In this document: one piece after another, positions 1-5,499 of the stretch | Numbering within the stretch: the stretch's first letter is position 1 | How the letters are laid out: each line of letters begins with the position of its first letter | Assembly (NCBI GenBank): GCA_001604435.1 | Contig: LVBO01000506.1 | Coordinates: 1-6,210, forward strand | Length of the DNA: 6,210 nt | Direction: 5' to 3' | Origin: Synergistales bacterium Syner_01 | Lineage (GTDB): Bacteria > Synergistota > Synergistia > Synergistales > Aminobacteriaceae | Translations under genes and position numbers: made by a program | The notes under the pieces: model-generated | Database searches by the model: none | What the model saw: only the letters and a program-made list of their open reading frames with translations | Told to the model about the DNA's origin: nothing

Positions 1-427
1 CCGGAGAAACCTCCCGCAACGCTACTCCGGAGAGAGAAGGCGCAACGCTCTTTGGGAGGCTTCCTTCCGAGATCGCTTGAGTAAGCTCTGTTGGCAATCT
101 TGCGGCCATATAGAAGTGAATCGCGTTTTCTTCCCAGGCGAGCAAGGCGGCTGTTTCGCCCGCTTTTTCTAAAAGCGGGGAGACGAAATATAAAGCGCCT
201 AACGCAGGGGCGCGCTTCCCTCCTATTTTCGCCGTTGCTTTAAGCAACGGCGAAAATCCGGAAGAGGTTGTTCCTTCATAATACAGAAAGAGCGTGCCTT
301 CGGCAGGTCCCGGTAACGCATCGGAGGGATGACGTCCTTCAGGGCCCCGTTCTCCGTACAGGAGCATTATCAAGAACAAAACGAGACCAGCGATGAGAAC
401 TCCGGGGGATACTCCACCTTTACGCAT
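1..427 (-). CDS. Unrecognised protein with N-terminal membrane anchor, 3' end outside window
   Basis: I do not recognise this protein. The frame stays open for 142 codons from ATG at 427 to the left edge, so the C-terminus is missing. The start is supported by a GGAGGT ribosome binding site six bases upstream; another ATG at 431 hits a stop after three codons. Residues 1-8 are basic/polar and residues 9-24 form one hydrophobic segment (around LIAGLVLFLIMLLY) without a clear signal peptidase site, which suggests a signal anchor with most of the protein outside the membrane. The rest is mixed alpha/beta in character, with Leu/Ala-rich stretches and no Cys or obvious catalytic motif. It lies 52 bases after the nuclease gene with no visible terminator between, so it is probably the last or a late gene of the regulator-kinase-nuclease operon. 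Two perfect inverted repeats lie inside the reading frame. That the gene is real is well supported; its role is unknown. Confidence 0.75.
   Translation of the reverse strand, partial: MRKGGVSPGVLIAGLVLFLIMLLYGERGPEGRHPSDALPGPAEGTLFLYYEGTTSSGFSPLLKATAKIGGKRAPALGALYFVSPLLEKAGETAALLAWEENAIHFYMAARLPTELTQAISEGSLPKSVAPSLSGVALREVSP
159..179. repeat. Perfect 9-base inverted repeat inside the same coding sequence
   Basis: CCCGCTTTT at 159-167 and AAAAGCGGG at 171-179 are exact reverse complements around a three-base loop. On the minus strand this encodes approximately SPLLEKAG (residues 83-90). It lies about 45 bases from the longer inverted repeat in the same gene. Confidence 0.85.
225..257. repeat. 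Perfect 16-base inverted repeat inside a coding sequence
   Basis: The arms at 225-240 (ATTTTCGCCGTTGCTT) and 242-257 are exact reverse complements with one base between. In RNA this allows a stem of about 15 pairs closed by a three-base loop. It lies wholly in the frame of the TM protein gene, covering roughly residues 57-67 (within FSPLLKATAK). No T-run follows on either strand, so it does not look like an intrinsic terminator. Confidence 0.9.
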
Positions 428-433
428 ACATCC

Positions 434-439
434 ACCTCC
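434..439 (-). promoter_or_regulatory. Ribosome binding site of the TM protein
   Basis: The minus strand reads GGAGGT, six bases before ATG at 427. It is the strongest SD in the window and decides the start of this otherwise unrecognised gene. Confidence 0.75.
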
Positions 440-479
440 GGAACAGTATAGAAACGGAGAATTTATTTCCTGCAATCCG

Positions 480-2084
480 TTATTCCGCTCTCAAGCGCTC
501 GTTCATTTTTTCGTTCGCTGTTTCAAGAAGCACCTTGCTTGACCTCAGGAGCGAGAGAACTCCCTCTTCTTGAACAGGTACGGCGCGATTCTGAAGGCCG
601 GATGCTAGTGCAAGAATTTCGGTGAGAAGCGTTGAAACCTCTTCTCTTCTCAGGACCACCGGCTGTTCAGCTATATGGACCGCTTTGCCCGCCCCGTTGG
701 GTTCAAGCTCTATCTCTTGTCCCGCAACGGGAACAACGCCCTTCATGCCGGCCGCAGCAAGCGTTTCCGAAAGTGCCAGGGAAGATTTCGGTTCACCGTG
801 AGTGATCAGAAAGAGAGGCGTCGTAGTAAAGTTCCCGGCCCATGCAAGGAGATCGTCGCGGTCCGCATGCGCGGAAAATCCGTTGATCGTGTGTATGTTC
901 GCCTTTATTGAAACATCTTCTCCGGCGATCCGCAGGTTCTTCTCTCCCTCTACGATTCTTCGACCGAGCGTTCCTTGAGCCTGATAGCCTACGAACACAA
1001 CATGATTTTTCGGATTCCAGATTCCATGCTTCAGATGGTGAACGATGCGCCCTCCGTTCGCCATTCCGCTTCCGGCGACGACTATGGCATGTCCGACATC
1101 ATTGATTCCCTGCGACTCTTCAACGCTCGAAACGTACTTCAGTTTGCCGGGGGCAAATGGATCCTTTCCCTGGCTTACGTACTGCTGGATTTCCGAGGAA
1201 AGAAGATTCATGTGTTTCTTGTAAATATCCGTGGCTTTTACACCCATCGGAGAGTCGAAAAAAATGGGAACGTTACCGCCCAGAATTCCTTCGTCTTTTA
1301 AAAGAGCCAGCTCGTAGAGGATTCTCTGCGCCCGGTCCACGACGAAGCTAGGAATAAAAACCTTTGCCTTGTCTTTGAGAGCGGTTGTAAGGACGTCACG
1401 GAATTCCTCCCTGCTCTCGGCGTTGGTTTTGTGCAGGCGATCTCCGTACGTGGATTCCATGACCACGTAGTCCGCCGATGTGATGATCGCCGGGTTTCTT
1501 TCCATGACAGTTCGCTGGGGGCCAAGATCGCCGCTGAAGACAACCTTGACCTGTTTCCCTTCTTCCTCCAGCCAAACTTCCAGGACCGCGCTCCCGAGGA
1601 TATGGCCTGCATCTCTGAATCGAACGGAAATCCCGGGGGCTACGGCTATTTTGTCGTCGTAGCTCGCAGCCGAAAGAATTTTGATGGCATCGTCAACATC
1701 GTCGCGCGTGTAGATGGGTTCGACCGGATCGAGTCCTTTTCTGGAGTTCTTTTTTGTCCGCCAGTCCGCCTCTTCCTTCATGAGGTTTGCGGAATCGTAC
1801 CATAGAACCTTTACGAGTTCGAGCGTCGGCAGCGTAGCCCATACTTTTCCTTTAAAGCCTTCCTTGACCAGAAGGGGGATTCGTCCCGAATGGTCCATGT
1901 GGGCGTGAGTCAGAAGCACCGCGCTCAATGAAGCGGAGGAAAAAGGAAACGGTTCGCGGTTTTTTCTTTCGTCGTCTTTCCCCTGGAAAATACCGCAATC
2001 AACAAGGACGCGGCTCGTTCCGCACTCCAGAAGATAGCTTGATCCGGTTACTTCACCGGCGGCTCCGATAATTTTCAGTCTCAT
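480..2084 (-). CDS. Beta-CASP metallo-beta-lactamase-fold nuclease (CPSF73/TTHA0252-like)
   Basis: A predicted zinc-dependent RNA-cutting hydrolase of 534 residues, probably cytoplasmic. Metallo-beta-lactamase motifs are complete: the family-typical N-terminus (GAAGEVTGSSYLLE), THAHMDHSG with H60, H62, D64 and H65, H161 in GHILGSA, and D186 in FSGDLG. The beta-CASP insert follows: motif A E210 in MESTYGDR, the GSGMANGGR loop near 338-346, motif B H406 in NGFSAHADRDD and motif C H429 in THGE. This is the set seen in CPSF73 and the bacterial RNase TTHA0252, so activity is expected; the natural RNA target is unknown. A tail of about 70 residues (465-534) extends past the usual core and looks largely helical. 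The start at 2084 is fixed by the conserved N-terminus and an AAGGGA site six bases upstream. It overlaps the kinase gene by 32 bases, so translational coupling is likely. The nuclease family call is firm; DNA or other substrates cannot be excluded. Confidence 0.93.
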   Translation of the reverse strand: MRLKIIGAAGEVTGSSYLLECGTSRVLVDCGIFQGKDDERKNREPFPFSSASLSAVLLTHAHMDHSGRIPLLVKEGFKGKVWATLPTLELVKVLWYDSANLMKEEADWRTKKNSRKGLDPVEPIYTRDDVDDAIKILSAASYDDKIAVAPGISVRFRDAGHILGSAVLEVWLEEEGKQVKVVFSGDLGPQRTVMERNPAIITSADYVVMESTYGDRLHKTNAESREEFRDVLTTALKDKAKVFIPSFVVDRAQRILYELALLKDEGILGGNVPIFFDSPMGVKATDIYKKHMNLLSSEIQQYVSQGKDPFAPGKLKYVSSVEESQGINDVGHAIVVAGSGMANGGRIVHHLKHGIWNPKNHVVFVGYQAQGTLGRRIVEGEKNLRIAGEDVSIKANIHTINGFSAHADRDDLLAWAGNFTTTPLFLITHGEPKSSLALSETLAAAGMKGVVPVAGQEIELEPNGAGKAVHIAEQPVVLRREEVSTLLTEILALASGLQNRAVPVQEEGVLSLLRSSKVLLETANEKMNERLRAE

Positions 2085-3504
2085 GGTGATTCCCTTGCGG
2101 GATCCCTCCTTCCAATATGGGAACGGGACTTCCGCATTCCCCCTCTTCAGAGGGTAAATTCGGAAGAATACAGCGTATCAGCGTTCCCTCGCCCTTTTGT
2201 GAGCTAACTTCAAGCTTCCCTCCGACGAGCGTCATACGTTCAAGCATGTTTGCCAGTCCCCGGTGTCCCTCCACCCTGAGACTTTCATAATTAAACCTTG
2301 TATCAAAACCGGTTCCGTCGTCCGCCATCTCGAAGACGATAGCGTCCGCATTTCTGAAAATATTGACCCTCATTTCTTTTGCCTTCCCATGCCGTACCGC
2401 ATTCGACACGGCTTCTTGAAAGATGCGGAACAGGGAGAGGAGTTTTTCGTGGTCCAACTCCAACGAATCGTCTATCTCCATCACGATATTGATATTGAAA
2501 TGACGGGCGAGCCGTTCGCTCAGCTCGGTCATAGCCTGCTCAAGACCAAGATCGATCCACGGAGGCGAAAGCTCGTCGCACATCTCCCGAAGTTCCCGAA
2601 CTACCAAATGCGCGGTTTCTTCAGCAAGGAGCAGGCGTTCTTTAACGATTTCATCATCCCTGCTCATTCTTGAAAGACGAACCTGCTGAATCATGGCGGT
2701 AATATTCTGCAGAGGGCCATCGTGCAATTCGCGCGCGATCCTGGACTTCTCCCCCTCCTGAACCCTGACGATATCATTTACGTATCGGTTGCGGAGGTGT
2801 GTCCGCTCTACTGCTGCGCTTGCGAGCTTATAAAGAACCTCTCGGAGGCTACCGATCTCTCCGACCGATCTCGGATCCGATACGCCGGGAAGATCGCGCC
2901 CCCAGCTGAGCCCTTCGAGTTCTGCGACAAGCCTTCGAAGAGGGCGGATGAGCCATCTCCACAATGCCCAAAGCGCCAGAAGAATACAGATCGCCATAAT
3001 CACGATAAGAACTGACCAGAGCATTCCTCCCCGGGCAAGTGGGCCGAGGAGCTGTTCCCAAGCGACGGCGGCGATGACGAAACGCTCCCCTCCCCGGACA
3101 GGGTAGACGGCAAGCGTATATAAATCTCCGTCTTTGTCTTTGATTTCCACGGCCCTTCCGATCGGTATGTTCGGGCGCCAAACCGCCGCGATATTCGCTC
3201 CCGGCGAGGAAAAAAGCAGTCTTCCGTCGGCATGAAGTACAGCTACCCATCCGGGGATGGACGGTCCCCATGTAAAAACACGGAATCCGTGTATTCCAAG
3301 CATGCTCAACTCCATTCCCCATCCAAGAGGCTCGCTTGTGGCAACCCTCGATGCAACATTTTCCGCCATCTCCTGCACGTAAGAACGGGCTACCGAACGA
3401 ATTGCCCATTCGTGCTGGAGAATGCCGATGCCGGAAACAAGAAGCACGGCGAACGAGGGGAGCATAAGAGCAAAAATGATGAAGAGAAGGAGGTGCCTTC
3501 TCAT
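2053..3504 (-). CDS. Membrane sensor histidine kinase, HPK7/NarX-DegS type
   Basis: Sensor kinase of 483 residues, partner of the response regulator just upstream. Order: TM1 about 5-28; an extracytoplasmic sensor region about 29-158, with a Cache/PAS-like strand pattern near WVAVLHADGRLLFSS; TM2 about 160-185; a HAMP-like linker about 186-240; a HisKA_3 dimerisation domain with phospho-accepting H261 in IARELHDGPLQN; and a HATPase_c domain with N-box EAVSNAVRHG (364-373), G1 DDGTGF (395-400) and GHRGLANM (413-420). All catalytic motifs look intact. A tail of about 35 residues after the ATPase domain has no motif, and its end is encoded in the overlap with the nuclease gene. The start ATG shares four bases with the regulator stop (ATGA), with GGAGGA nine bases upstream. 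The signal cannot be read from sequence: the sensor region lacks Cys residues or a recognisable ligand motif. Confidence 0.94.
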   Translation of the reverse strand: MRRHLLLFIIFALMLPSFAVLLVSGIGILQHEWAIRSVARSYVQEMAENVASRVATSEPLGWGMELSMLGIHGFRVFTWGPSIPGWVAVLHADGRLLFSSPGANIAAVWRPNIPIGRAVEIKDKDGDLYTLAVYPVRGGERFVIAAVAWEQLLGPLARGGMLWSVLIVIMAICILLALWALWRWLIRPLRRLVAELEGLSWGRDLPGVSDPRSVGEIGSLREVLYKLASAAVERTHLRNRYVNDIVRVQEGEKSRIARELHDGPLQNITAMIQQVRLSRMSRDDEIVKERLLLAEETAHLVVRELREMCDELSPPWIDLGLEQAMTELSERLARHFNINIVMEIDDSLELDHEKLLSLFRIFQEAVSNAVRHGKAKEMRVNIFRNADAIVFEMADDGTGFDTRFNYESLRVEGHRGLANMLERMTLVGGKLEVSSQKGEGTLIRCILPNLPSEEGECGSPVPILEGGIPQGNHHETENYRSRR

Positions 3505-4136
3505 TCAAGCAGTTCCTCCAGGGTCACCACCCCGTATTTCAGCGCCAGCAGGAGCGCTTCTGTTTTGTTTTTCGCACCCAGTTTGTCGTAGATCGAGGCA
3601 AGATGCGTTTGGACTGTTCTCTCGCTTATGAAGAGACGAGCCGCGACCTCTTTGCTGGAAAAGCCCTTCGACGCCAGAATGAGGACCTCTCTTTCTCTCG
3701 CCGAGAGCTGTTCCGGAGAAAATTCTCCGTCGCCCATAGCGGAAGCGACCTCCGAATCGAGGTAGAATCCGCCTTTGGCCACTGTGTTGATCGCCCTGGT
3801 AATTTCCTCGGGCGTAGCGGTCTTGAGGATAAAGCCTCTGGCGCCCGCCCGAAGAGACGCAAGCACATATTGCTGGGCATCGTAGGAAGTAAGCATAACG
3901 ACGGCGACAGGAAGCCCCGATTCCTTCACTCTCCGGGCAACCGAAACCCCGTCTTCGCCGGGCATCCGAATGTCCAGAAGCGCTACGTCGGGACGTATCT
4001 CCGAAATCAGCTTCCACGCGGTTTCGCCGTCTTCCGCCTCCCCCACCAGCTCCACGGAGCTCTCCTGTGCAAGATAGGCCGATATGCCGGCTCGCGTCAG
4101 CGGATGATCGTCAGCAAGAAAGACTCGTACAGGCAT
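3501..4136 (-). CDS. NarL/FixJ-family response regulator (REC + LuxR-type HTH)
   Basis: DNA-binding regulator that should be phosphorylated by the adjacent kinase. Numbering from the ATG at 4136 (211 residues): an N-terminal receiver domain with acidic pair D9/D10 in LADDHPL, phosphorylation site D55 in LLDIRMPGEDG, switch T83 in MLTSYD and K105 in FILKTAT. After a linker, the LuxR-type helix-turn-helix covers about residues 143-205 (LSAREREVLILASKGFSSKEVAA, split at helix ends; recognition part ISERTVQTHLASIYDKLGA). A GTG at 4145 would add three residues, but the AAGGAG site touches that codon and sits eight bases before the ATG, so the ATG is preferred. Its stop overlaps the kinase start by four bases. 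It is the first gene after the 103-base gap and so probably heads the operon. Target promoters are unknown; autoregulation is common in this family but not shown here. Confidence 0.95.
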   Translation of the reverse strand: MPVRVFLADDHPLTRAGISAYLAQESSVELVGEAEDGETAWKLISEIRPDVALLDIRMPGEDGVSVARRVKESGLPVAVVMLTSYDAQQYVLASLRAGARGFILKTATPEEITRAINTVAKGGFYLDSEVASAMGDGEFSPEQLSAREREVLILASKGFSSKEVAARLFISERTVQTHLASIYDKLGAKNKTEALLLALKYGVVTLEELLE

Positions 4137-4144
4137 ACTATCCA

Positions 4145-4150
4145 CTCCTT
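4145..4150 (-). promoter_or_regulatory. Ribosome binding site that decides the regulator start
   Basis: The minus strand reads AAGGAG, eight bases from ATG at 4136. Its last G is the first base of the alternative GTG codon at 4145, leaving no spacer for that codon, so the ATG is favoured. Confidence 0.7.
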
Positions 4151-4170
4151 TTTCCCGGTCAGGGAGTTCT

Positions 4171-4199
4171 ATTTTCCGAAAACCATGGTATCAAGTCAA
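4171..4199 (-). promoter_or_regulatory. Candidate sigma70 promoter of the regulator-kinase-nuclease operon
   Basis: On the minus strand TTGACT (4199-4194, five of six to consensus) is followed after 17 bases by GAAAAT (4176-4171, four of six). Predicted transcription start is near 4164, giving a leader of about 28 bases. The -10 is weak, so activation by a regulator is possible. Read-through from the HD gene is an alternative. Confidence 0.45.
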
Positions 4200-4212
4200 A
4201 AAGATGAAAACA

Positions 4213-4228
4213 TCGGCAAAGACGCCGA
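4213..4228 (-). terminator. Weak hairpin after the HD gene, doubtful terminator
   Basis: TCGGC and GCCGA arms (4213-4217 and 4224-4228) flank a six-base loop, just after the HD gene stop on the minus strand. The following stretch reads TGTTTTCATCTTTTT, an interrupted T-run. Five pairs is short for an efficient intrinsic terminator, so partial read-through into the regulator operon is plausible. Confidence 0.3.
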
Positions 4229-4239
4229 AAAACAACTTT

Positions 4240-4824
4240 TCAGGCTCCTGCCGCCGATCCGAGACCCAATTCCGGTTCAATACGCCTCATGGCCAAAATA
4301 ACCCACTCTATGACCGTATCCAAGGGCATTGGAATCATCTCTGCTCCCTTGACTATGAGTTCACGATCCACGCCTTTCGCAAAGGCTTTATCCTTCCACT
4401 TCTTCTTTACCGACTTGACTTCGAGATCCTGTACCGAACGGCTTGGGCGAACCAAAGCGGCGGTCATCACAAGGCCTGTGAGTTCGTCGACTGTGAAAAG
4501 AACTTTTTCCATATCGTTTTCCGGTTGTACATCCGAACAAATACCCCAGCCGTGAGAAAGAACCGCTCTGACGATATCCTCGGGATACCCTTCTTCGGAA
4601 AGCCAGCGCGCCCCTTCGATCGTATGGCGTTCCGGAGTCTCCTGCATCTCCTCCCAGTCGATATCATGCAGCAGACCAGCCATACCCCATTTTTCAACAT
4701 CTCCACCCATCTTTTCCGCGAAGAATTTCATGGAGGCTTCCACAGCGAGGGCATGCTTGATATGCCCTTCATCCTTGTTATGTTTTTTCAAAAGGTCCAG
4801 CGCGTTTTCCCGTGTGAAATTCAT
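4240..4824 (-). CDS. HD-superfamily hydrolase of the COG2316 type
   Basis: Predicted metal-dependent phosphohydrolase of 194 residues, cytoplasmic (no signal or TM segment). The HD metal site is visible: H24 in IKHALAVEA, the H53-D54 doublet in LLHDIDWE, H67 in RHTIEGARWL, H91 in LSHGWG and D113 in VDELTGLV. The run VDELTGLVMTAALVRPS, the Lys-rich VKSVKKKWKDKAFAKGVDRE and the length match what I know of the COG2316 'predicted hydrolase, HD superfamily' group, whose substrate is not established to my knowledge. The start ATG overlaps the deaminase stop by four bases (ATGA), with GGAGGA ten bases upstream, so the two are probably translated together. The neighbour suggests a nucleotide or deoxynucleotide substrate; that is inference from context. 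The C-terminus ends in a short Gly/Ala-rich tail. Confidence 0.9.
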   Translation of the reverse strand: MNFTRENALDLLKKHNKDEGHIKHALAVEASMKFFAEKMGGDVEKWGMAGLLHDIDWEEMQETPERHTIEGARWLSEEGYPEDIVRAVLSHGWGICSDVQPENDMEKVLFTVDELTGLVMTAALVRPSRSVQDLEVKSVKKKWKDKAFAKGVDRELIVKGAEMIPMPLDTVIEWVILAMRRIEPELGLGSAAGA

Positions 4825-5351
4825 TGCGATTCGTTCCTCCTCGTATTCTCCGCCGGCACAAAAAGATCCTCAAGAAGAGCCCCGGCGATAGCAAAAAATT
4901 CCCGGGAAAGGCATGTCACTTCTATTGACGCCTGTGAACGCATCTCTCTTGCAAGAGCATCGGGATACGGGTGAAGAAAGATCACCCGTTCGATTCCGGC
5001 GTTAATAATCGCTTTCGTACAAAATGAGCAGGGTTCATGAGTGCAGTAAATCTGTCCGCCCGCAGTACACACGCCCGCGGCCGCGGCCTGAGCTATAGCG
5101 TTCATCTCCGCGTGGGATCCTCTGCACATTTCATGGCGCTCTCCCGACGGGATTGAAAGCAAGGTTCGGAGACACCCTGCGTCGGCGCAATGCGGAAGGC
5201 CTTTCGGCGCCCCATTGTACCCCGTGCTGACGATCTGCCTGTCTCTGACAACAACCGCGCCGACTCTGCGGCGGAGACAGGTGCTCCTCGTTGCGGCAAC
5301 GTTCGCCATCATCATGAAATAGACGTCCCACTCCGGTCTCGAAAAGCTCAT
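4821..5351 (-). CDS. Deoxycytidylate (dCMP) deaminase, ComEB-like
   Basis: Zinc-dependent cytoplasmic enzyme expected to convert dCMP to dUMP for thymidylate synthesis; 176 residues, usual for the family. The catalytic site is intact: H80-A81-E82 in GSHAEMNAIAQAA (zinc ligand and proton-shuttle Glu) and the PCSFC pair C108/C111 in THEPCSFCTKAIINAG. The upstream segment VGAVVVRDRQIVSTGYNGAPKG (33-50 region) is the typical dCMP deaminase fold and substrate loop, and C25, C60 and C76 may include ligands of a second structural zinc. ATG at 5351 is chosen because AAGGGGG lies six bases upstream and the promoter ends before it; the frame stays open to 5579, but that would overlap the divergent transporter and adds unconserved sequence. 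It heads the pair with the HD hydrolase (ATGA overlap). CMP/dCMP deaminase family is certain; substrate is inferred from motifs. Confidence 0.94.
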   Translation of the reverse strand: MSFSRPEWDVYFMMMANVAATRSTCLRRRVGAVVVRDRQIVSTGYNGAPKGLPHCADAGCLRTLLSIPSGERHEMCRGSHAEMNAIAQAAAAGVCTAGGQIYCTHEPCSFCTKAIINAGIERVIFLHPYPDALAREMRSQASIEVTCLSREFFAIAGALLEDLFVPAENTRRNESQ

Positions 5352-5378
5352 AGCCCGCCCCCTTAAACTGTTTTTTCG

Positions 5379-5387
5379 ATTATAACA
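5379..5387 (-). promoter_or_regulatory. Extended -10 promoter of the deaminase-HD operon
   Basis: The minus strand reads TGTTATAAT, a perfect TATAAT with the TG extension. No good -35 hexamer lies at 16-18 bases, which an extended -10 can tolerate. Predicted start is near 5372, leaving a leader of about 20 bases before ATG at 5351. Confidence 0.65.
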
Positions 5388-5397
5388 CTCGCAGAAC

Positions 5398-5419
5398 ATC
5401 TCTATGGGGTGAAAGAGAT
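5398..5419. repeat. Short inverted repeat between divergent promoters
   Basis: ATCTCT (5398-5403) and AGAGAT (5414-5419) are exact reverse complements ten bases apart. The site lies upstream of the deaminase -10 and its right arm touches the first base of the transporter -35, a position suited to an operator. The arms are short and may be chance. Confidence 0.3.
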
Positions 5420-5450
5420 TGACTTGAGCTGAAGAAAAGCATGATATGAT
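5419..5450 (+). promoter_or_regulatory. Promoter of the MFS transporter gene
   Basis: TTGACT at 5419-5424 and TATGAT at 5445-5450 (five of six each) are separated by 20 bases, longer than ideal, but TGA directly before the hexamer makes an extended -10 (TGATATGAT, 5442-5450). Predicted start is near 5456-5458; an alternative -10 (TGATAT, 17-base spacing) would start a few bases earlier. Confidence 0.55.
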
Positions 5451-5451
5451 A

Positions 5452-5490
5452 CTCTCCACGGATGACAATCCGCATCTCAGCCATGGAGAG
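5452..5490 (+). promoter_or_regulatory. Leader hairpin overlapping the transporter ribosome binding site
   Basis: CTCTCCA (5452-5458) pairs exactly with TGGAGAG (5484-5490), which contains part of the SD region (GGAGAGGAG, 5485-5493). Directly inside the left arm, CGGAT (5459-5463) pairs with ATCCG (5468-5472) around GACA, leaving an 11-base bulge on the 3' side. If transcription starts at or before about 5453, the leader could mask the SD. If it starts at 5457, only the inner hairpin forms. Confidence 0.35.
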
Positions 5491-5493
5491 GAG
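5488..5493 (+). promoter_or_regulatory. Ribosome binding site of the transporter
   Basis: GAGGAG sits six bases before ATG at 5500. It fixes this start over the upstream ATG at 5483, which is in another frame and opens only a short reading frame. Confidence 0.7.
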
Positions 5494-5499
5494 TTCCAG

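Noticed and set aside
225..257. Intrinsic terminator at the large inverted repeat
   Set aside because: No T-run follows the stem on either strand, and the reading frame continues through it on the minus strand.
445..475. Promoter before the TM protein (TATACT at 450-445 with TTGCAG at 475-470)
   Set aside because: The -35 is poor and the spacing is 19. The predicted start near 438 would fall inside the SD, so transcription from the upstream operon is more likely.
2849..3508. 219-residue minus-strand frame from 3508
   Set aside because: It is a frame-shifted reading of the kinase sensor region, rich in Arg, Ser and Pro, and the kinase frame carries both TM segments.
3603..4974. Long plus-strand open frames (3603-4301 and 4204-4974)
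   Set aside because: They lie antisense to the regulator and HD genes, which have full sets of conserved motifs. They show no recognisable protein features and have no convincing SD.
5075..5086. 12-base GC palindrome in the deaminase gene
   Set aside because: It encodes an alanine run and is explained by GC-rich Ala codons. No spacing or context suggests a functional site.
5483..5499. Upstream ATG at 5483 as transporter start or leader peptide
   Set aside because: It is out of frame with the transporter, has no SD of its own and opens only about 34 codons. Its bases belong to the SD region of the real start.
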